A stretch of 64,000 nt of DNA from CAVVZJ01 sp963752755 (GCA_963752755.1 CAVVZJ010000003.1:124001-188000); one strand, 5' to 3'. Positions 8,273 to 17,879 are shown, counted from the first letter of the stretch. The notes: generated by a model from the letters alone, not told the origin. Program-made: numbers and translations.

Positions 8273-9171
8273 TCAACGACTGGCAACGGGCAGCTCGCGG
8301 AGGGCGTCGGGCAAGGTGGACATCTTCGGCCAGCGGTCGGCGGGGCGCTTGGCCAGGGTCTTGTTGATGATCCCGCAGAGTTCGCGGGGGAGGTGGGGGG
8401 CGACGTCTTCGAGCTTCATTGGGCTGCCGTTGATCCGCGAACGCATCACGGCCATCGGATCGCTCGTGCGGATGTCGTAAGGCAGGCGGCCGGTGAGGAA
8501 CTCGAAGGCCGTGACGCCGAAAGAGAAGATGTCGATCCGCTCGTCGGTCGGCTCGCGGCGGACCAGCTCGGGGGCCATGTAGTTCAGCGTGCCGGTCCGG
8601 TTGCCGGGACGGCGGAACGCGGCGGTGTTGGGCACGGCCAGGCCGAAGTCGATCAGCTTGATCTGGTCATCGCGGTTGACGAGGAGGTTCTTCGGCCCAA
8701 AGTCCCGGTGAATGAAGCCCGCGGCGTGGACGGCCGCGAGGGCCTCGGCGGCCTGGGCGAGTAACTCCAGCTTCTCATCGAGCTTCAGGCCGCGCGACTC
8801 CCGCACGAAGTTCAGGCTCACGCCGTCGATGAACTCCATGACGATGAAGTGCTCGCCCTTGGTCGAGTTGCCGAAGTCGAATGTCTTCACGACGTTCGGG
8901 TGATGGATCTTCTGCCCGATCTCGCCTTCCAGCAGGCGACCGTGGCCCGACGACCGCGCCGAGGCGGCGGCCGACTTGGCGGCATCCTGCACCTTCAGGC
9001 AGACGTGCGGCCGGTCTTGTTGTCGACGGCCCGGTAGACCTTCGACATGCTGCCCTGACCGGTCTCGGCCACGATCATGAACCGCTTGGCCAGATTGATC
9101 CGGCGGAACTTCGGGGCGCTCGGCGGTTTCGGCCCGTCCGGCTTCTTCTTCCCGAATAGCCATCCGAACAT
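8273..9171 (-). CDS. Serine/threonine protein kinase (one frame break)
   Basis: A stand-alone Hanks-type kinase of about 299 residues without membrane segment. The N-terminus is MFGWLFGKKKPDGPKPP followed by a degenerate glycine loop (ETGQGSMSKVYRA) read in one frame up to about 9000; the kinase then continues in another frame with CLKVQD (the ATP-binding lysine), HRDFGPKN (catalytic loop, about residue 152), LIDFGLA (DFG) and YMAPE (substrate-binding P+1 region). All catalytic residues are present. Its substrate is unknown. It is transcribed away from the thioesterase gene, which is on the same strand 180 nt upstream. Confidence 0.85.
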
Positions 9172-9350
9172 GCCTGAAGACCTCCTCAAACCCGCCATCG
9201 TTTGCTGTTGACCACGCTTTGCCCACCTACCTTGTTTCACAAAGCTTGATGGTTCGGGGAAGGGCGAATGCGGAATGCAGAAATACTCCCTTTATCTTAC
9301 GTCCTGAGCACGCGATTTGTGACGACGGCTCATGGCGGAATCGCTCCTGG

Positions 9351-9801
9351 TCAGGCCAGAGTCCGGCCCTCGATCGTTTCGATCGCCCGCGCGGAGGTCG
9401 TCGGGGATGGGATGGGGGGCGTTGGCGTCGTAGTCGAAGACGACGATCGTGGAGGTGCCGTCGCCCGCGATAGCGGCATGGGCCTGGCTGGCGACGGCAT
9501 GGGCCATGGTCAGGCTGGTGCGGCCGATCCGGTCGATCCGGGCACCGACGTGGACGGTGTCGGGATACTTCACCTGGCGGCGAAAGTTGCACCCGACGGC
9601 GGCCAGGATTGGTCCGATCCGGCGGGTCCGGTAGAGTTCGGCCAGGCCGAGCTGGCCCGTGTAGGCGATCCGGGCCGACTCGAACCAGCGGAAGAAGACC
9701 GTGTTGTTGACGTGCCCGAATGCGTCCTGGTCACCCCACCAGACCGGGACCTCGATCACGACCGGATAATCCGCCAGAAGCTCGGCCGCGTTGGCACCCA
9801 T
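9351..9801 (-). CDS. Hot-dog fold acyl-CoA thioesterase (one frame break)
   Basis: A 4-hydroxybenzoyl-CoA thioesterase/YbgC-type protein of about 150 residues. The signature WGDQDAFGHVNN, with the catalytic aspartate and the H-V-N-N, is at about residues 22-33, followed by FFRWFESARIAY. The uninterrupted frame runs on to 9292, but an extra base in GCGGGCG near 9394 explains the odd ending: removing it gives LRAAIETIEGRTLA and a stop at 9351, the normal family end. The substrate is probably a short- or medium-chain acyl-CoA; sequence cannot say which. Confidence 0.8.
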
Positions 9802-10053
9802 CGATCATCCCTCGGACCGCGTGCCTCGCGAGTCCCCGTCCCGGCGACGGGGCCGACCTCCCATTATAGCGGCCGTCCACCCGGGCGACGGAGCGTGAAC
9901 ATCGGATTCCCGGCGTCGGGAACCGCTTGCCGAACAGCCCCGAGCCGTTACCATCGGGGGAGAGAATCACGGACGCAACCTGACGACCCAGTGCCCCCGG
10001 CCCGGCTCGGGGTTTGCACGAGATGACGACGGGACAAGAACCGGGATCGCGCC

Positions 10054-10599
10054 ATGAAATCGCTGAAGGGCCACCTGCTGCTGGCATCCCCCGAACTGCT
10101 CGACCCGAACTTCTTCCGCTCCGTGGTCTTGATGTTTGAGCACACGGCCAAGGGGGCGGCCGGGGTCGTCATCAACCGGCCGATCGAGGCGTCGGTGGCG
10201 GACATCGCCGAGCAGGTCTTCGAGCAGCCGCTCGACTGGGAGAAGCCGATCTACCTCGGCGGCCCCGTCCCCGGCCCCCTCATGATCATCCACGCCAACC
10301 AACCGATGGCTGATCAGGAGATTCTGCCCGGGATTTATAGCACGATCGAGGCCGAGAAGGTCCGCGAGATCCTCCGCCAGAAGACCGAGCCTTCCCTGAT
10401 CGTCGCCAACTACGCCGGCTGGGGACCCGGCCAGCTCGAACGCGAGATGTCCGAGGAGTCCTGGCAATCGACTCCTGCCATCGAGGCCCACCTCTTCGGC
10501 ACCGATCCGGAAACCCTCTGGGACGTCGTCCCAGCTCCGCGCAGCCTGCTGGACCTGCTCGACGTGCCCGACGTGCCGAATGACCCTTCGCTGAACTGA
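10054..10599 (+). CDS. yqgE: UPF0301 (YqgE/AlgH) family protein
   Basis: A 181-residue YqgE/AlgH protein. Hallmarks are the start LKGHLLLASPELLDPNFFRSVV, the GAAGVVINRP loop, YLGGPV and YAGWGPGQLE. These small soluble proteins are widespread. AlgH was linked to transcriptional control in Pseudomonas, but the biochemical role is unsettled. The frame is intact and the length is typical. The gene stands alone, with a 250-nt upstream gap that must hold its promoter. The inverted-repeat element at 10646 lies just after the stop. Confidence 0.9.
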   Translation: MKSLKGHLLLASPELLDPNFFRSVVLMFEHTAKGAAGVVINRPIEASVADIAEQVFEQPLDWEKPIYLGGPVPGPLMIIHANQPMADQEILPGIYSTIEAEKVREILRQKTEPSLIVANYAGWGPGQLEREMSEESWQSTPAIEAHLFGTDPETLWDVVPAPRSLLDLLDVPDVPNDPSLN

Positions 10600-10645
10600 T
10601 CGCTGCCGAGCGACCCGGCTCAATGGGCGTCGGAGAAGGTTCTTG

Positions 10646-10721
10646 TTGGGTGCGTCCCGTCTTCGACGACGCACCCAACGGCTGGCGGAGTGGTGCGTCG
10701 TCGAAGACGGGACGCACCCAA
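10646..10721. repeat. Perfect 30-bp inverted repeat (GGTGCGTC type)
   Basis: The left arm 10646-10675, starting TTGGGTGCGTCCCGT, and the right arm 10692-10721, ending ACGGGACGCACCCAA, are perfect reverse complements separated by 16 nt. Each arm also holds a short internal hairpin. The pair lies between the yqgE stop and the end of the minus-strand ThuA gene, so it may serve as a bidirectional terminator as well as being a repeat: a related GGGTGCGTC inverted repeat occurs at 14620-14683. Confidence 0.8.
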
Positions 10722-10759
10722 CGAAATGCGACCAAAGCCGGAGATCCCTTTAGACTCCA

Positions 10760-11767
10760 TCAACCTTCCGGCCTTGCCAGGTCGGACGGCTTGATCCCTT
10801 CTTGTGGCTGCCGACGCCGATCGGGCTGGGTTGGTAGTCGCCGACGAGGTCGACGTTGCTCTGCTGGCGGGGATCTGGTCCTCCAGGCCGAGCGCCCAGT
10901 AGCAGGCGTTGACCAGCATGCGGCGGACGCCTTCGTTGGTGAAGTCGCCGGCGTGGCCCATCGTCGTGACGAAGACGCGGGCCTTCCGGCCGGATTCCCC
11001 TCGTAGCTCTTGATCCAGGCGATCGGCATGAGCGATTTGTTCGGGTTGGGCTCGTCGGTCGGCTTCATCCCCTTGAGGACCTGGCCCATGACGAGCGGCC
11101 GGCTGTCGCCGGAGAGGGTGGTGATGGCATAGACGTCCGAGGGTCCCCAGATCTCGGTCACGCCGCGGAGGATCGGGTGATCCTCCATCCCCTCGGCGGG
11201 CAGGCCGCGGGTGCTCTCGACGTTGTGGTGCCCGTGGTGGTTCACCCAGGTCTCTCCGAGGACGAGCCGGCCGAAGCCGCCCTTGGGGTCGTTGCTGGTC
11301 CAGGTGTACTTGGCGTAGGGGCTGTCCTTACGGGAGTAATTGAAGGCGTGGGTTGAGGTTCGCAGGGCGACGATCGGGCGGCTGGACTCCACGTAGTCGA
11401 TCAGGTGCTTCATCTGCTCATCCGGCAACTCGCGGAAGCGGGCGAAGAGGACGAGCAGGTCGGCCTGATCGAGCTTCTCCAGACCGGGGATGTTGTCCTT
11501 CTGGCCGGGGTTGATCGTGCCGTCATTCGGGTCGATCGCGAAGAGGACCGTGCAGCGGAAGCCGTGACGGAAGGCGAGGATCTTGGCAAGCTGCGGGATC
11601 AGTTCCTCGGAACGGTACTCATCATCGGCCGCGATCAGGACCACATTCTTGCCACGGCCGGGGCCGTCCTTGCCCTCGAAGACGACCCAGGGGTCCTCGG
11701 CGCGGGCGGCGGTCGTTCCGACGGAGAGGAGGGCGAGCAGGGCGAACGGTCGGAAGGTGGGGCACAT
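10760..11767 (-). CDS. Secreted ThuA-domain protein (several frame breaks)
   Basis: A ThuA-like protein with a signal peptide (ends near TTAARAED). Visible motifs are VVLIAADDEYRSEE, LLVLFARFRELPDEQ, the ALRTSTHAF turn and NHHGHHNVES, all of the planctomycete ThuA group. The frame carries to about 11000 (KSYEG); the next block TTMGHAGDFTNEGVRRMLVNACYWALGL is in another frame, and the ending GIKPSDLARPEG returns to the first near 10800. ThuA proteins are tied to sugar (trehalose) use in some bacteria, but the planctomycete copies have no proven function. It is the second ThuA-like gene in the window (see 2952-3747). Confidence 0.8.
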   Translation of the reverse strand: MCPTFRPFALLALLSVGTTAARAEDPWVVFEGKDGPGRGKNVVLIAADDEYRSEELIPQLAKILAFRHGFRCTVLFAIDPNDGTINPGQKDNIPGLEKLDQADLLVLFARFRELPDEQMKHLIDYVESSRPIVALRTSTHAFNYSRKDSPYAKYTWTSNDPKGGFGRLVLGETWVNHHGHHNVESTRGLPAEGMEDHPILRGVTEIWGPSDVYAITTLSGDSRPLVMGQVLKGMKPTDEPNPNKSLMPIAWIKSYEGNPAGRPASSSRRWATPATSPTKASAACWSTPATGRSAWRTRSPPAEQRRPRRRLPTQPDRRRQPQEGIKPSDLARPEG

Positions 11768-11913
11768 GGCGGGTTCCCTCGTTCGGCTCTTTGGAAGCGG
11801 GAGGGTCGATCATCGCGCGGCAGGGGCGGCGGGTCAAGAAAGGGCTTGGGGCCCTGAGATCGCGGAATCGGGATCAGATCGGAACGGGGAGAACGCGGGG
11901 GCGGAGGAGAAAC

Positions 11914-12204
11914 GCTTTTTTTGACTGTCCTGGAACACCCGGTCTGGAGCGGGGACGTGCGGGCGACGCCGAACGGAGACGCGCCGGGGACGCTGGAGAG
12001 ACGGCCTTGAGACGCTCAAGGGACGCTCTGCCTGGCGGAGAAAGGCCCACTACAAATTCTTGGGAAGCAGGATATTTAGGAGGCAATTTTACCCATTGTG
12101 AAGTTCGTTCGACGCCGGGGACGCGCGGGAGGTCGCGGCGCCGGGACGGGGAAGGGGGCGGGGAGGCAGACCGGATCGCCAAGGAGCTAGTGTCAATTAT
12201 AGCA
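11914..12204 (-). repeat. Novel ~290-nt intergenic element, copy C (minus strand)
   Basis: Read on the minus strand: TGC-TATAAT (12204 down to 12196); TTGGCGATCCGG 19 nt after the -10 start; the 26-nt box at 12111-12086 (CGAACGAACTTC…GGTAAAAT), 90 nt after the -10; then seven GCGTC-like units starting at 12026, 12015, 12004, 11993, 11982, 11969 and 11958. One gap is 13 nt, the others 11. The third unit is CCGTC, as in copies A and B. A GTCAAAAAAAGCG tail follows near 11925-11914. It lies in the 540-nt gap between two minus-strand genes, starting 190 nt upstream of nothing obvious and ending 147 nt before the ThuA start. Confidence 0.75.
12196..12204 (-). promoter_or_regulatory. Extended -10 promoter of repeat element C
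   Basis: On the minus strand the sequence reads TTGTGC-TATAAT-TGACAC. TGC before the hexamer makes an extended -10. The same stretch, TGTGCTATAATTnACAC, is found in copy B. Confidence 0.6.
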
Positions 12205-12248
12205 CAAGATCGGGACGCAGGCGCGGAATCCGGTCGGGCGTGAGCAGC

Positions 12249-12279
12249 ACGCCGTCTTCGAATCCTTGGAAGACGGCGT
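12249..12279 (-). terminator. Hairpin after the HEAT-cytochrome gene
   Basis: ACGCCGTCTTC (12249-12259) and GAAGACGGCGT (12269-12279) form a perfect 11-bp stem with a 9-nt loop. It begins 29 nt after the inferred stop at 12308 on the minus strand. There is no T tract. Confidence 0.45.
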
Positions 12280-12307
12280 GTGGTCTCGCCGTGCGACAGA
12301 GAAGAAT

Positions 12308-14076
12308 TCAACGACCGCCGACGACGGCGAATTGGGTGGTGGCGCCCTTGCGGGCGAGTCACCTCGACCTTCACGTCGGGTGACTTGCGGCGCGTCCGTG
12401 TCGATACGGAGGGTCAAGGTATGGCGGCCCTGGGCGAAGTTGCGGGCGAAGGTGGTGCCCTCGGCGGAGACGGGCTCGCCGTTGAGGTAGGCGGTGACGC
12501 CCTCGGGGTCGTCGAGGCGGAACTCGACGCGGCCGGGGACGGAGACATCGACCTCACCCAGAAGGAAGACGACGGGGCTGCCGGAGAGGGCGACCGCGTC
12601 GGAGAGGGGGAGGGAGCCGGAGACTCGGGCGAAGACGGGAACCCAGGCGTCGGAGGAAGGGTCGGGGAGCTGGGAGGGGGTTAGAGAGGGGTCGGAATCC
12701 TGGAGGACACGCCAGCGCTGGATGGTGGGGGTGGTGCGGATGGCGAAGGGGCCGGGCTTGCCGAGTTCGGAGAGGAAGCGGATCAGATCGACAAATTCCT
12801 GGTGGGTCATCAGGTTGGCGAGCCCCTTGGGCATGAGGGAGCCGCCCTCGCGGCTCTCCTCGATCGCGGAGGCGGGGATGGTGCGGAGGTCGCCGGTGGC
12901 TTCCTTGAGGATGAGGCGCTGGTTGTCGCGGTCGGCAACGATGCCTTGATAGATCTGGCCGTCGGTGGTGAGGACGACGAGGGTCTGGAACTGCTCCTTG
13001 ATGGCCTGATCGGGCAGGAGGACGGAGTGGATCAGGTAGTCGGGCGGGGAGCTGGAGCCGACGGCGCTGAGGTCGGGGCCGACGCCGCCACCGGCGCCGG
13101 CGAGGGCGTGGCAGCGGGAACAGCTCAGGTCGGGGCGTCGGAAGACGTCCTCGCCGCGGACGGGGTCGCCTTTCTCGGCGATCTCGGCGAGGAGGGCTTT
13201 CAGCTCGGACTCGGTCGGGGCTTTGACGTCGGCGTCGAGGCCGGCGGCTTTGCTCAGCTCGGCGACGAGGGAAGCGTCGGTGCGGCCGAGGGCGTAGAGG
13301 GCGCGGAGGGCGAGCTTGGCGGAGTCGGGGGAGAGGTGGGATTCGGAGAGGGCGGCGGCGAGCTTGTCGGCGCCGCCCTGGCGGTTGAGGAACGCGGCGA
13401 GCAAGGGGACGAGGTCGCGGCCGGGCTCGGCGTCGGCGATCGCGGCGACGGCGGGCTTGAGGGCGGCTTCGGGGTCGATCCGGGCGAGGGCGGCGGAGGC
13501 GGCGGCGCGGATCTCCCAGGATTGGCCGGGGGCGGCCAACTTGGCGATCGCGTCGCGACGCTCGGAGCCGCCGAGGGTGGCGAGGGCGTCGAGGGCCGCG
13601 GCGCGAAGGGATCGGGTGGCCTTCGGGTCCTGGGCGAGAGTGGTCAAGGCGGGGGCGGCGGACTCCAGGTGCCAGAGACCAGCAAGGCGGATCGCGGCGA
13701 GGCGGGTGGGCTCGTCGAGCTTGGTGGAAGAGGGCTGGATCAGTTGGGAGAGGTCGGACAGGTCGCCGTCGGGATGGGCCTTCCGGGTGAGGGCGGCATC
13801 GGCGAGGGCGTTGAGGGCCTGGAGGCGGACTTTCGGCGTGAAGCCTTCCGGCTCCAGGGCGCGGTGGAAGACGTAGGCGAGGTCGGCGGGCGAGCCGCGC
13901 TTGCCGACGAAGTCGAGGACGGTGCCCTGGCGGTCCTCGGGGAGTCGGCCACTCTTGAGGAGGCGGACGTAGGTGCTCTCCTGGGCCTGGGACGTAGCGG
14001 CCGGGAGGGTCGTCGGGGGGAGGGAGGCGAGGGCGAGGAGGGCGAGGGAGGCGGTCACGGAGCGGCGTCGGATCAT
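12308..14076 (-). CDS. Secreted HEAT-repeat c-type cytochrome (TIGR02603 type)
   Basis: About 590 residues: a signal peptide (cleaved near TTLPAATSQA), helical HEAT-like repeats (residues 35-290), then the CxxCH_TIGR02603 heme domain with CSRCH at about residue 320, followed by GPDLSAVGSSS and the family block LMTHQEFVDLIRFLSEL. The C-terminal 120 residues look like a beta-rich accessory domain. Two frame breaks occur near 12405 and 12345; joining frames gives DVKVEVTRPQG then ATTQFAVVGGR and a stop at 12308. Such heme domains usually sit at the end of a long dehydrogenase-type protein. Here the dehydrogenase part is in the separate gene at 14706-17349, so the two products probably work together at the cell surface. 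Confidence 0.82.
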
Positions 14077-14112
14077 CGCGGGTTGGTCCTTGGAGCTGAC
14101 AAGCCGGGCAGA

Positions 14113-14580
14113 CTAATCGGCATGGCAATCGGGACGGGCTGAGTCGGTTGCGGTGAGGTTGGGCGTCCGGACTGGACCTGTCGAAGCGCCGACCGTGAGG
14201 AACAGTCCCGTGAGCGTCGCCAAGCCGCCACCGAAGACGATAGCCACGATCGGAGAGGCCTGGAAGCACGGGACGATGAGCAGCACATGAGCGACGGCCA
14301 GTATCGCCCAACGATGGGAAGTCCGGCGAACGACCAAGGCCGCGTAGGCACAGGTCCCCGAAGCAAAGCTAAAGAAGCCCGCGAGAGGTGCCGAAAGCGG
14401 TGCGATGAGACCGATTAGGACGACCTGGATTGCAACGACAGACGCCACGATGGAGCCATGCAGGCCCGAGCGACGGAGGAGGAAGGCGAAAAGCAACGCC
14501 GCGACCGCAAGCAAGGACAAGGCATTGCAGGCTGCCAGAGGTCCGGCCATGGTCGGCACCCTGTACCAAATGATCGCCAA
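14113..14580 (-). CDS. Hypothetical four-helix membrane protein
   Basis: A 155-residue product made up mostly of hydrophobic segments (about residues 16-36, 42-66, 70-86 and 92-120), so an integral membrane protein. I recognise no family. The start could also be the second methionine (MAGPLAACN), which gives a better N-terminus. It lies between the two halves of the split heme system on the same strand, 37 nt from the start of the cytochrome gene, so co-expression is likely. The last 25 residues are polar and may be out of frame. Confidence 0.45.
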   Translation of the reverse strand: MAIIWYRVPTMAGPLAACNALSLLAVAALLFAFLLRRSGLHGSIVASVVAIQVVLIGLIAPLSAPLAGFFSFASGTCAYAALVVRRTSHRWAILAVAHVLLIVPCFQASPIVAIVFGGGLATLTGLFLTVGASTGPVRTPNLTATDSARPDCHAD

Positions 14581-14619
14581 ACTCCGCGGCTCGGTCCCTC
14601 GAATAAAGCTTGGTCGGGT

Positions 14620-14683
14620 GGGTGCGTCTCCGGACGCACCCTGGGGAAACGAGACGGAAGCGGGTTCATCCGGAGACGCACCC
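14620..14683. repeat. Inverted repeat (GGGTGCGTC type)
   Basis: GGGTGCGTCTCCGGA (14620-14634) and TCCGGAGACGCACCC (14669-14683) are perfect 15-bp arms. A GACGCACCC copy directly after the left arm can form an alternative short hairpin. It shares the GGGTGCGTC core with the repeat at 10646-10721 and lies between minus-strand genes just after the stop at 14706. Confidence 0.7.
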
Positions 14684-14705
14684 TACGAAGACGGATGCGG
14701 GCTGG

Positions 14706-17349
14706 TCAATGGCCCGATTCCTTGATGCGACGGTCGAGGGTCTTGTTCGTCTCGTTCAGCGTGTATTCGAGGTAGTAATCCTGCGGGTAGAGCAAGGACT
14801 CCAGGGCGATCTCCTGGGCCTTGGAGGCGTCCTCGCCGCGGAAGAAGCTGCAGGGCGCGGAGGGCTTCGAGGCGGACGCGGGGGTGGTCGTCGTTGATCC
14901 GCTCGCGGAGGCGTTCCAGGGGATTCGGGACGCGATCGCGCCAGTAGCAGAGGACGCGGGTGGCGGCGGCGCGGGCCTTGGGCTCGGGGCCGGTGAGGAC
15001 GGTCTGGAGGAGGTCGTTGTTGACGACGTCGAGGTTCTGGTGGAGCCAGAGGATTTCGAGGGCGTGGTGCCAGTAGTCGGGATCGGTCGGGCTCTGCTTG
15101 GCGAGCCAGGACGAAGCCGCGGAGAGGACGGCCTTCTCGTCTCGGGTGCGGAGTTCGCGGCGGGCGCGTTCGCGGGTGCGGTCCTCGTAGGTCTTGAGGA
15201 GGTCGAGCAAGTTCGGGGATGCTGGCGTCAGCGATCTTCGCTTCGGCGACCAGGGGACGGCCCTTGGCGGTGATCCGCCAGATGCGGCCGTGGCGGACGT
15301 CGCGGTTGGGGTCGCGGAGGTTGTGCTGCATGTGGCCGATCAGGGGGTTGTACCAGTCCACGACGTAGAGGGAGCCGTCGGGGCCGAACTCCAGATCGAC
15401 GGGGCGGAAGCTGGGGTCGGACGAGCGGAGGAGCGGCTCGACGGGGTCGGCGGCGAAGCCGGAGCCTTCTTCGTGCATGCGGTAGCGGAGGATGCCCTGG
15501 AAGCCAATGGTGTTGTTGAGGAGGTAGTCGCCCTGGGTGTCGTCGGGGAAGTGGCGGCTGGCGACGATCTCGCAGCCGCAGGTGGGACGCCACTGCTTGA
15601 CGAGGAACTGCTTCATGGCGCCGTGCTTGTCGGGGTAATCGACCTGGCCGGAGAAGGCGGTGCCGTAGTAGTTGGCGCCGGGGGAGGCGTCGGCGACGAA
15701 GTTCTGGCCCCAGCGATCGACGTAGTGGCCCCAGGGGTTGGCGAACGGGTAGGAGACGAAGACGTCGAACTTCCAGGTCCGCGGCTCGAAGCGGAAGACG
15801 GCGGCGTCGTGGTCGCGGACGGGGCCATACGGCGTCTCAACCGAGGTATGATGGAATGTGCCTTCCTGGAAGTAGAGGCCGCCGGCGGGGTCCCAGGTGA
15901 AGGCGCTGAGGGCGTGGTGGGAGTCGGCGGTGTCGAAGCCGTGGAGGATGCGCTCGCGGACGTCGGCCTTGTCGTCGCCGTCGGTGTCCTTGAGGAACAT
16001 CAGGCCAGGCTGCTGGGCGACGTAGGCGCCGCCGTCGCCGAGGTCGAGGCCGCCGGGGATGTGGAGGCGGTCGGCGAAGACGGTCTGCCTGTCGGCCTGG
16101 CCGTCGTCGTCGGAGTCCTCGAAGATCAGGACCTTGTCGTCGGGCGCCTTGCCGGGGAGGTACATCGGGTAAGACGGCATGGTCGTGACCCAGAGGCGGC
16201 CCTTCGCGTCGAAGGTCATCGCGACGGGCTTCTTCAGGTCGGGGAATTCGACTTCGGAGGCGAAGAGGTTGATTTCATAACCCTCGGGGAGCGTGAACGT
16301 CTTCTGCTCCTCCTCGGGGCTGAGGATGGGCGAGGGCCTGGCGACGTTGGTCTTGATCTCGACGAAGGGGCCGGCGTTGCTGTCGTCGATCGTCTCGGGC
16401 ACGGACTCGCCGCGGGCGATGGACCAGACGCGCTGCTTCGCGGTTCTGGACCATCTTGCGGAGGCGGGCGAACTCGGCGGGGAAGTTCACGACGCCGAAG
16501 GGCTCCTTGCGGCCGCCATAGATGTAGTAGCCGTTGATGGCGCGGTAGTCGTACCAGAATTGCTTGTCTTTTTCCTGGACGGCGGCGAGCAGCTTCGGCA
16601 GGTCGGCCTTGAGGTTTTGGGGACGGGGGCCGAAGAGGGCCTCATCGAGGACGGGGGCGAGCTTGCGGTAGCCGAGGTCGTTGAGGTGGACGCCATTGAT
16701 CGTGAGCGGGGCGGACTCGGAGGCGTAGAGCTTTTGTGTGGGTGTGAACAGATCGACGAAGAGAATGTCGTGGTTCTTCGCGACCTCGGCCATGGCGTCG
16801 GTGTAAAGACTGGAGGTTGGCGTTGTTGGCCTGGCCGTTGGGGAGGTGGGGGTTGTCGAGGTCTTCGTGGGCGATCGGGGAGAGGAGGACGAGCGTCGGA
16901 GGGGATTCGCCGTTGTACTTCGTCGAGGTCGTCTCGGTGATGAACTTCGCGAGGTCGGCCTTGAACTGGTCGAGGCCCTTCGGGCCTTTGAAGGACTCGT
17001 TGAAGCCGAAGGCGGCGAGGATGACGTCGGGCTTTTCGTCGTGGAGGGTGTGGCCGTGTTCCTGGAAGTCCTTGGAGCGGGGGCGGATGGTGAGTTCGTC
17101 GGCGGACCAGCCGAGGTTGTGGAGGATCAGTTCCTTGTCGGGGAAGCGGCTCTGGAGCAGCACCTCGAAGTGGGGGAAGTGCTGCATCCGCTCGGCCAGG
17201 GTGTTGCCGAGGATGATGATGCGGTCGCCCTTCTCCAGCTCCAGGCGACGGGGCGCGTCGGCCGCGGCGGTTTGGGCCAGGGCGGCGGGGAGGAGCAACA
17301 GGGCGAAGAGGAGCCCGAGCCGGGACGCGGTCAAGGAACGTCTCATCAA
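14706..17349 (-). CDS. SGNH hydrolase / PVC dehydrogenase-propeller / HEAT fusion (many frame breaks)
   Basis: About 880 residues once frames are joined. N-terminal signal peptide (MMRRSLTASRLGLLFALLLL), then a GDSL/SGNH hydrolase-like domain (GDRIIILGNTLAERM, FGFNESF, GVHLNDLGY). Next comes a beta-propeller of the membrane-bound dehydrogenase type TIGR02604 (LPEGYEINLFASE, DAKGRLWVTTMPSYP, GGLDLGDGGAYVAQQP, FGPDGSLYVVDWYNP). A helical HEAT-like end follows (PRVRLEALRAL… TLDRRIKESGH, stop at 14706). Frame switches lie near 16805, 16435, 15225 and 14850. No heme motif is seen here; the gene downstream carries it. The role in oxidation of a surface or polymer-derived substrate is inferred from the family. 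Confidence 0.8.
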
Positions 17350-17558
17350 TCTTCCCTCGCGGACGGCGTGAATCGAGCGGGAGCGGCCTTCCCGGCGGTC
17401 GGGGAGATCGTTCCCAGGGGGCGGGAGGGCCGGGGCGTGGCTGCTTCGGAAAACGGGGAGTCGCCATGACCGGCCGCCAGGGCGCGGGCGGGCGACGCGG
17501 AACCCATTCTAACCGCTCAGGGACGCCGTTGCGAGTCGCGCCCGACGGCCGAAAAGAG

Positions 17559-17589
17559 GACGGCGTCCTCGGGGGGAGGGGACGCCGTC
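17559..17589 (-). terminator. Hairpin after the 81-residue gene
   Basis: GACGGCGTCC (17559-17568) and GGACGCCGTC (17580-17589) make a perfect 10-bp stem with an 11-nt G-rich loop, 45 nt beyond the stop of the minus-strand gene at 17634. No T tract follows. Confidence 0.45.
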
Positions 17590-17633
17590 CCTGGGATGGC
17601 GACGGTCCGGGACCGGGTCGCCGGTTCGATGCC

Positions 17634-17879
17634 TTACTTGTGGGCGTTGCTGTCGCTGCCGAGCCGCTTCGAGCCGACGTGGCTGGAATCCTTCTTGGGC
17701 TCGCCGCCAGCGTTGCCGCCGCCGCCACCGCTGCCGGGCTTCTCGGCGACGGCCTCGGCGAGGGCCTGCTTCTCGGCCTCGTCCTCGCCGATGCCGTGCT
17801 TGCGGAGCCGGGACTCGATCTGATCGGCGCGGCGATTCTGCTCGTCGTTGACCCTGTTGGGGCTGATTTCCTGGGCCAT
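17634..17879 (-). CDS. Small hydrophilic Gly-rich protein
   Basis: An 81-residue polar protein. The first half is charged and probably helical (DEQNRRADQIESRLRKHG); the middle is a run of glycines (GSGGGGGNAGG) and the end SSHVGSKRLGSDSNAHK is basic. It has no signal peptide. I cannot name the family; the composition resembles small stress-linked or nucleic-acid-binding proteins. A hairpin follows the stop, and 340 nt upstream the next minus-strand gene begins, so it may have its own promoter. Confidence 0.6.
   Translation of the reverse strand: MAQEISPNRVNDEQNRRADQIESRLRKHGIGEDEAEKQALAEAVAEKPGSGGGGGNAGGEPKKDSSHVGSKRLGSDSNAHK

Noticed and set aside
10646..10721. IS-element ends
   Set aside because: The arms are perfect inverted repeats but only 16 nt lies between them and no transposase frame is near.
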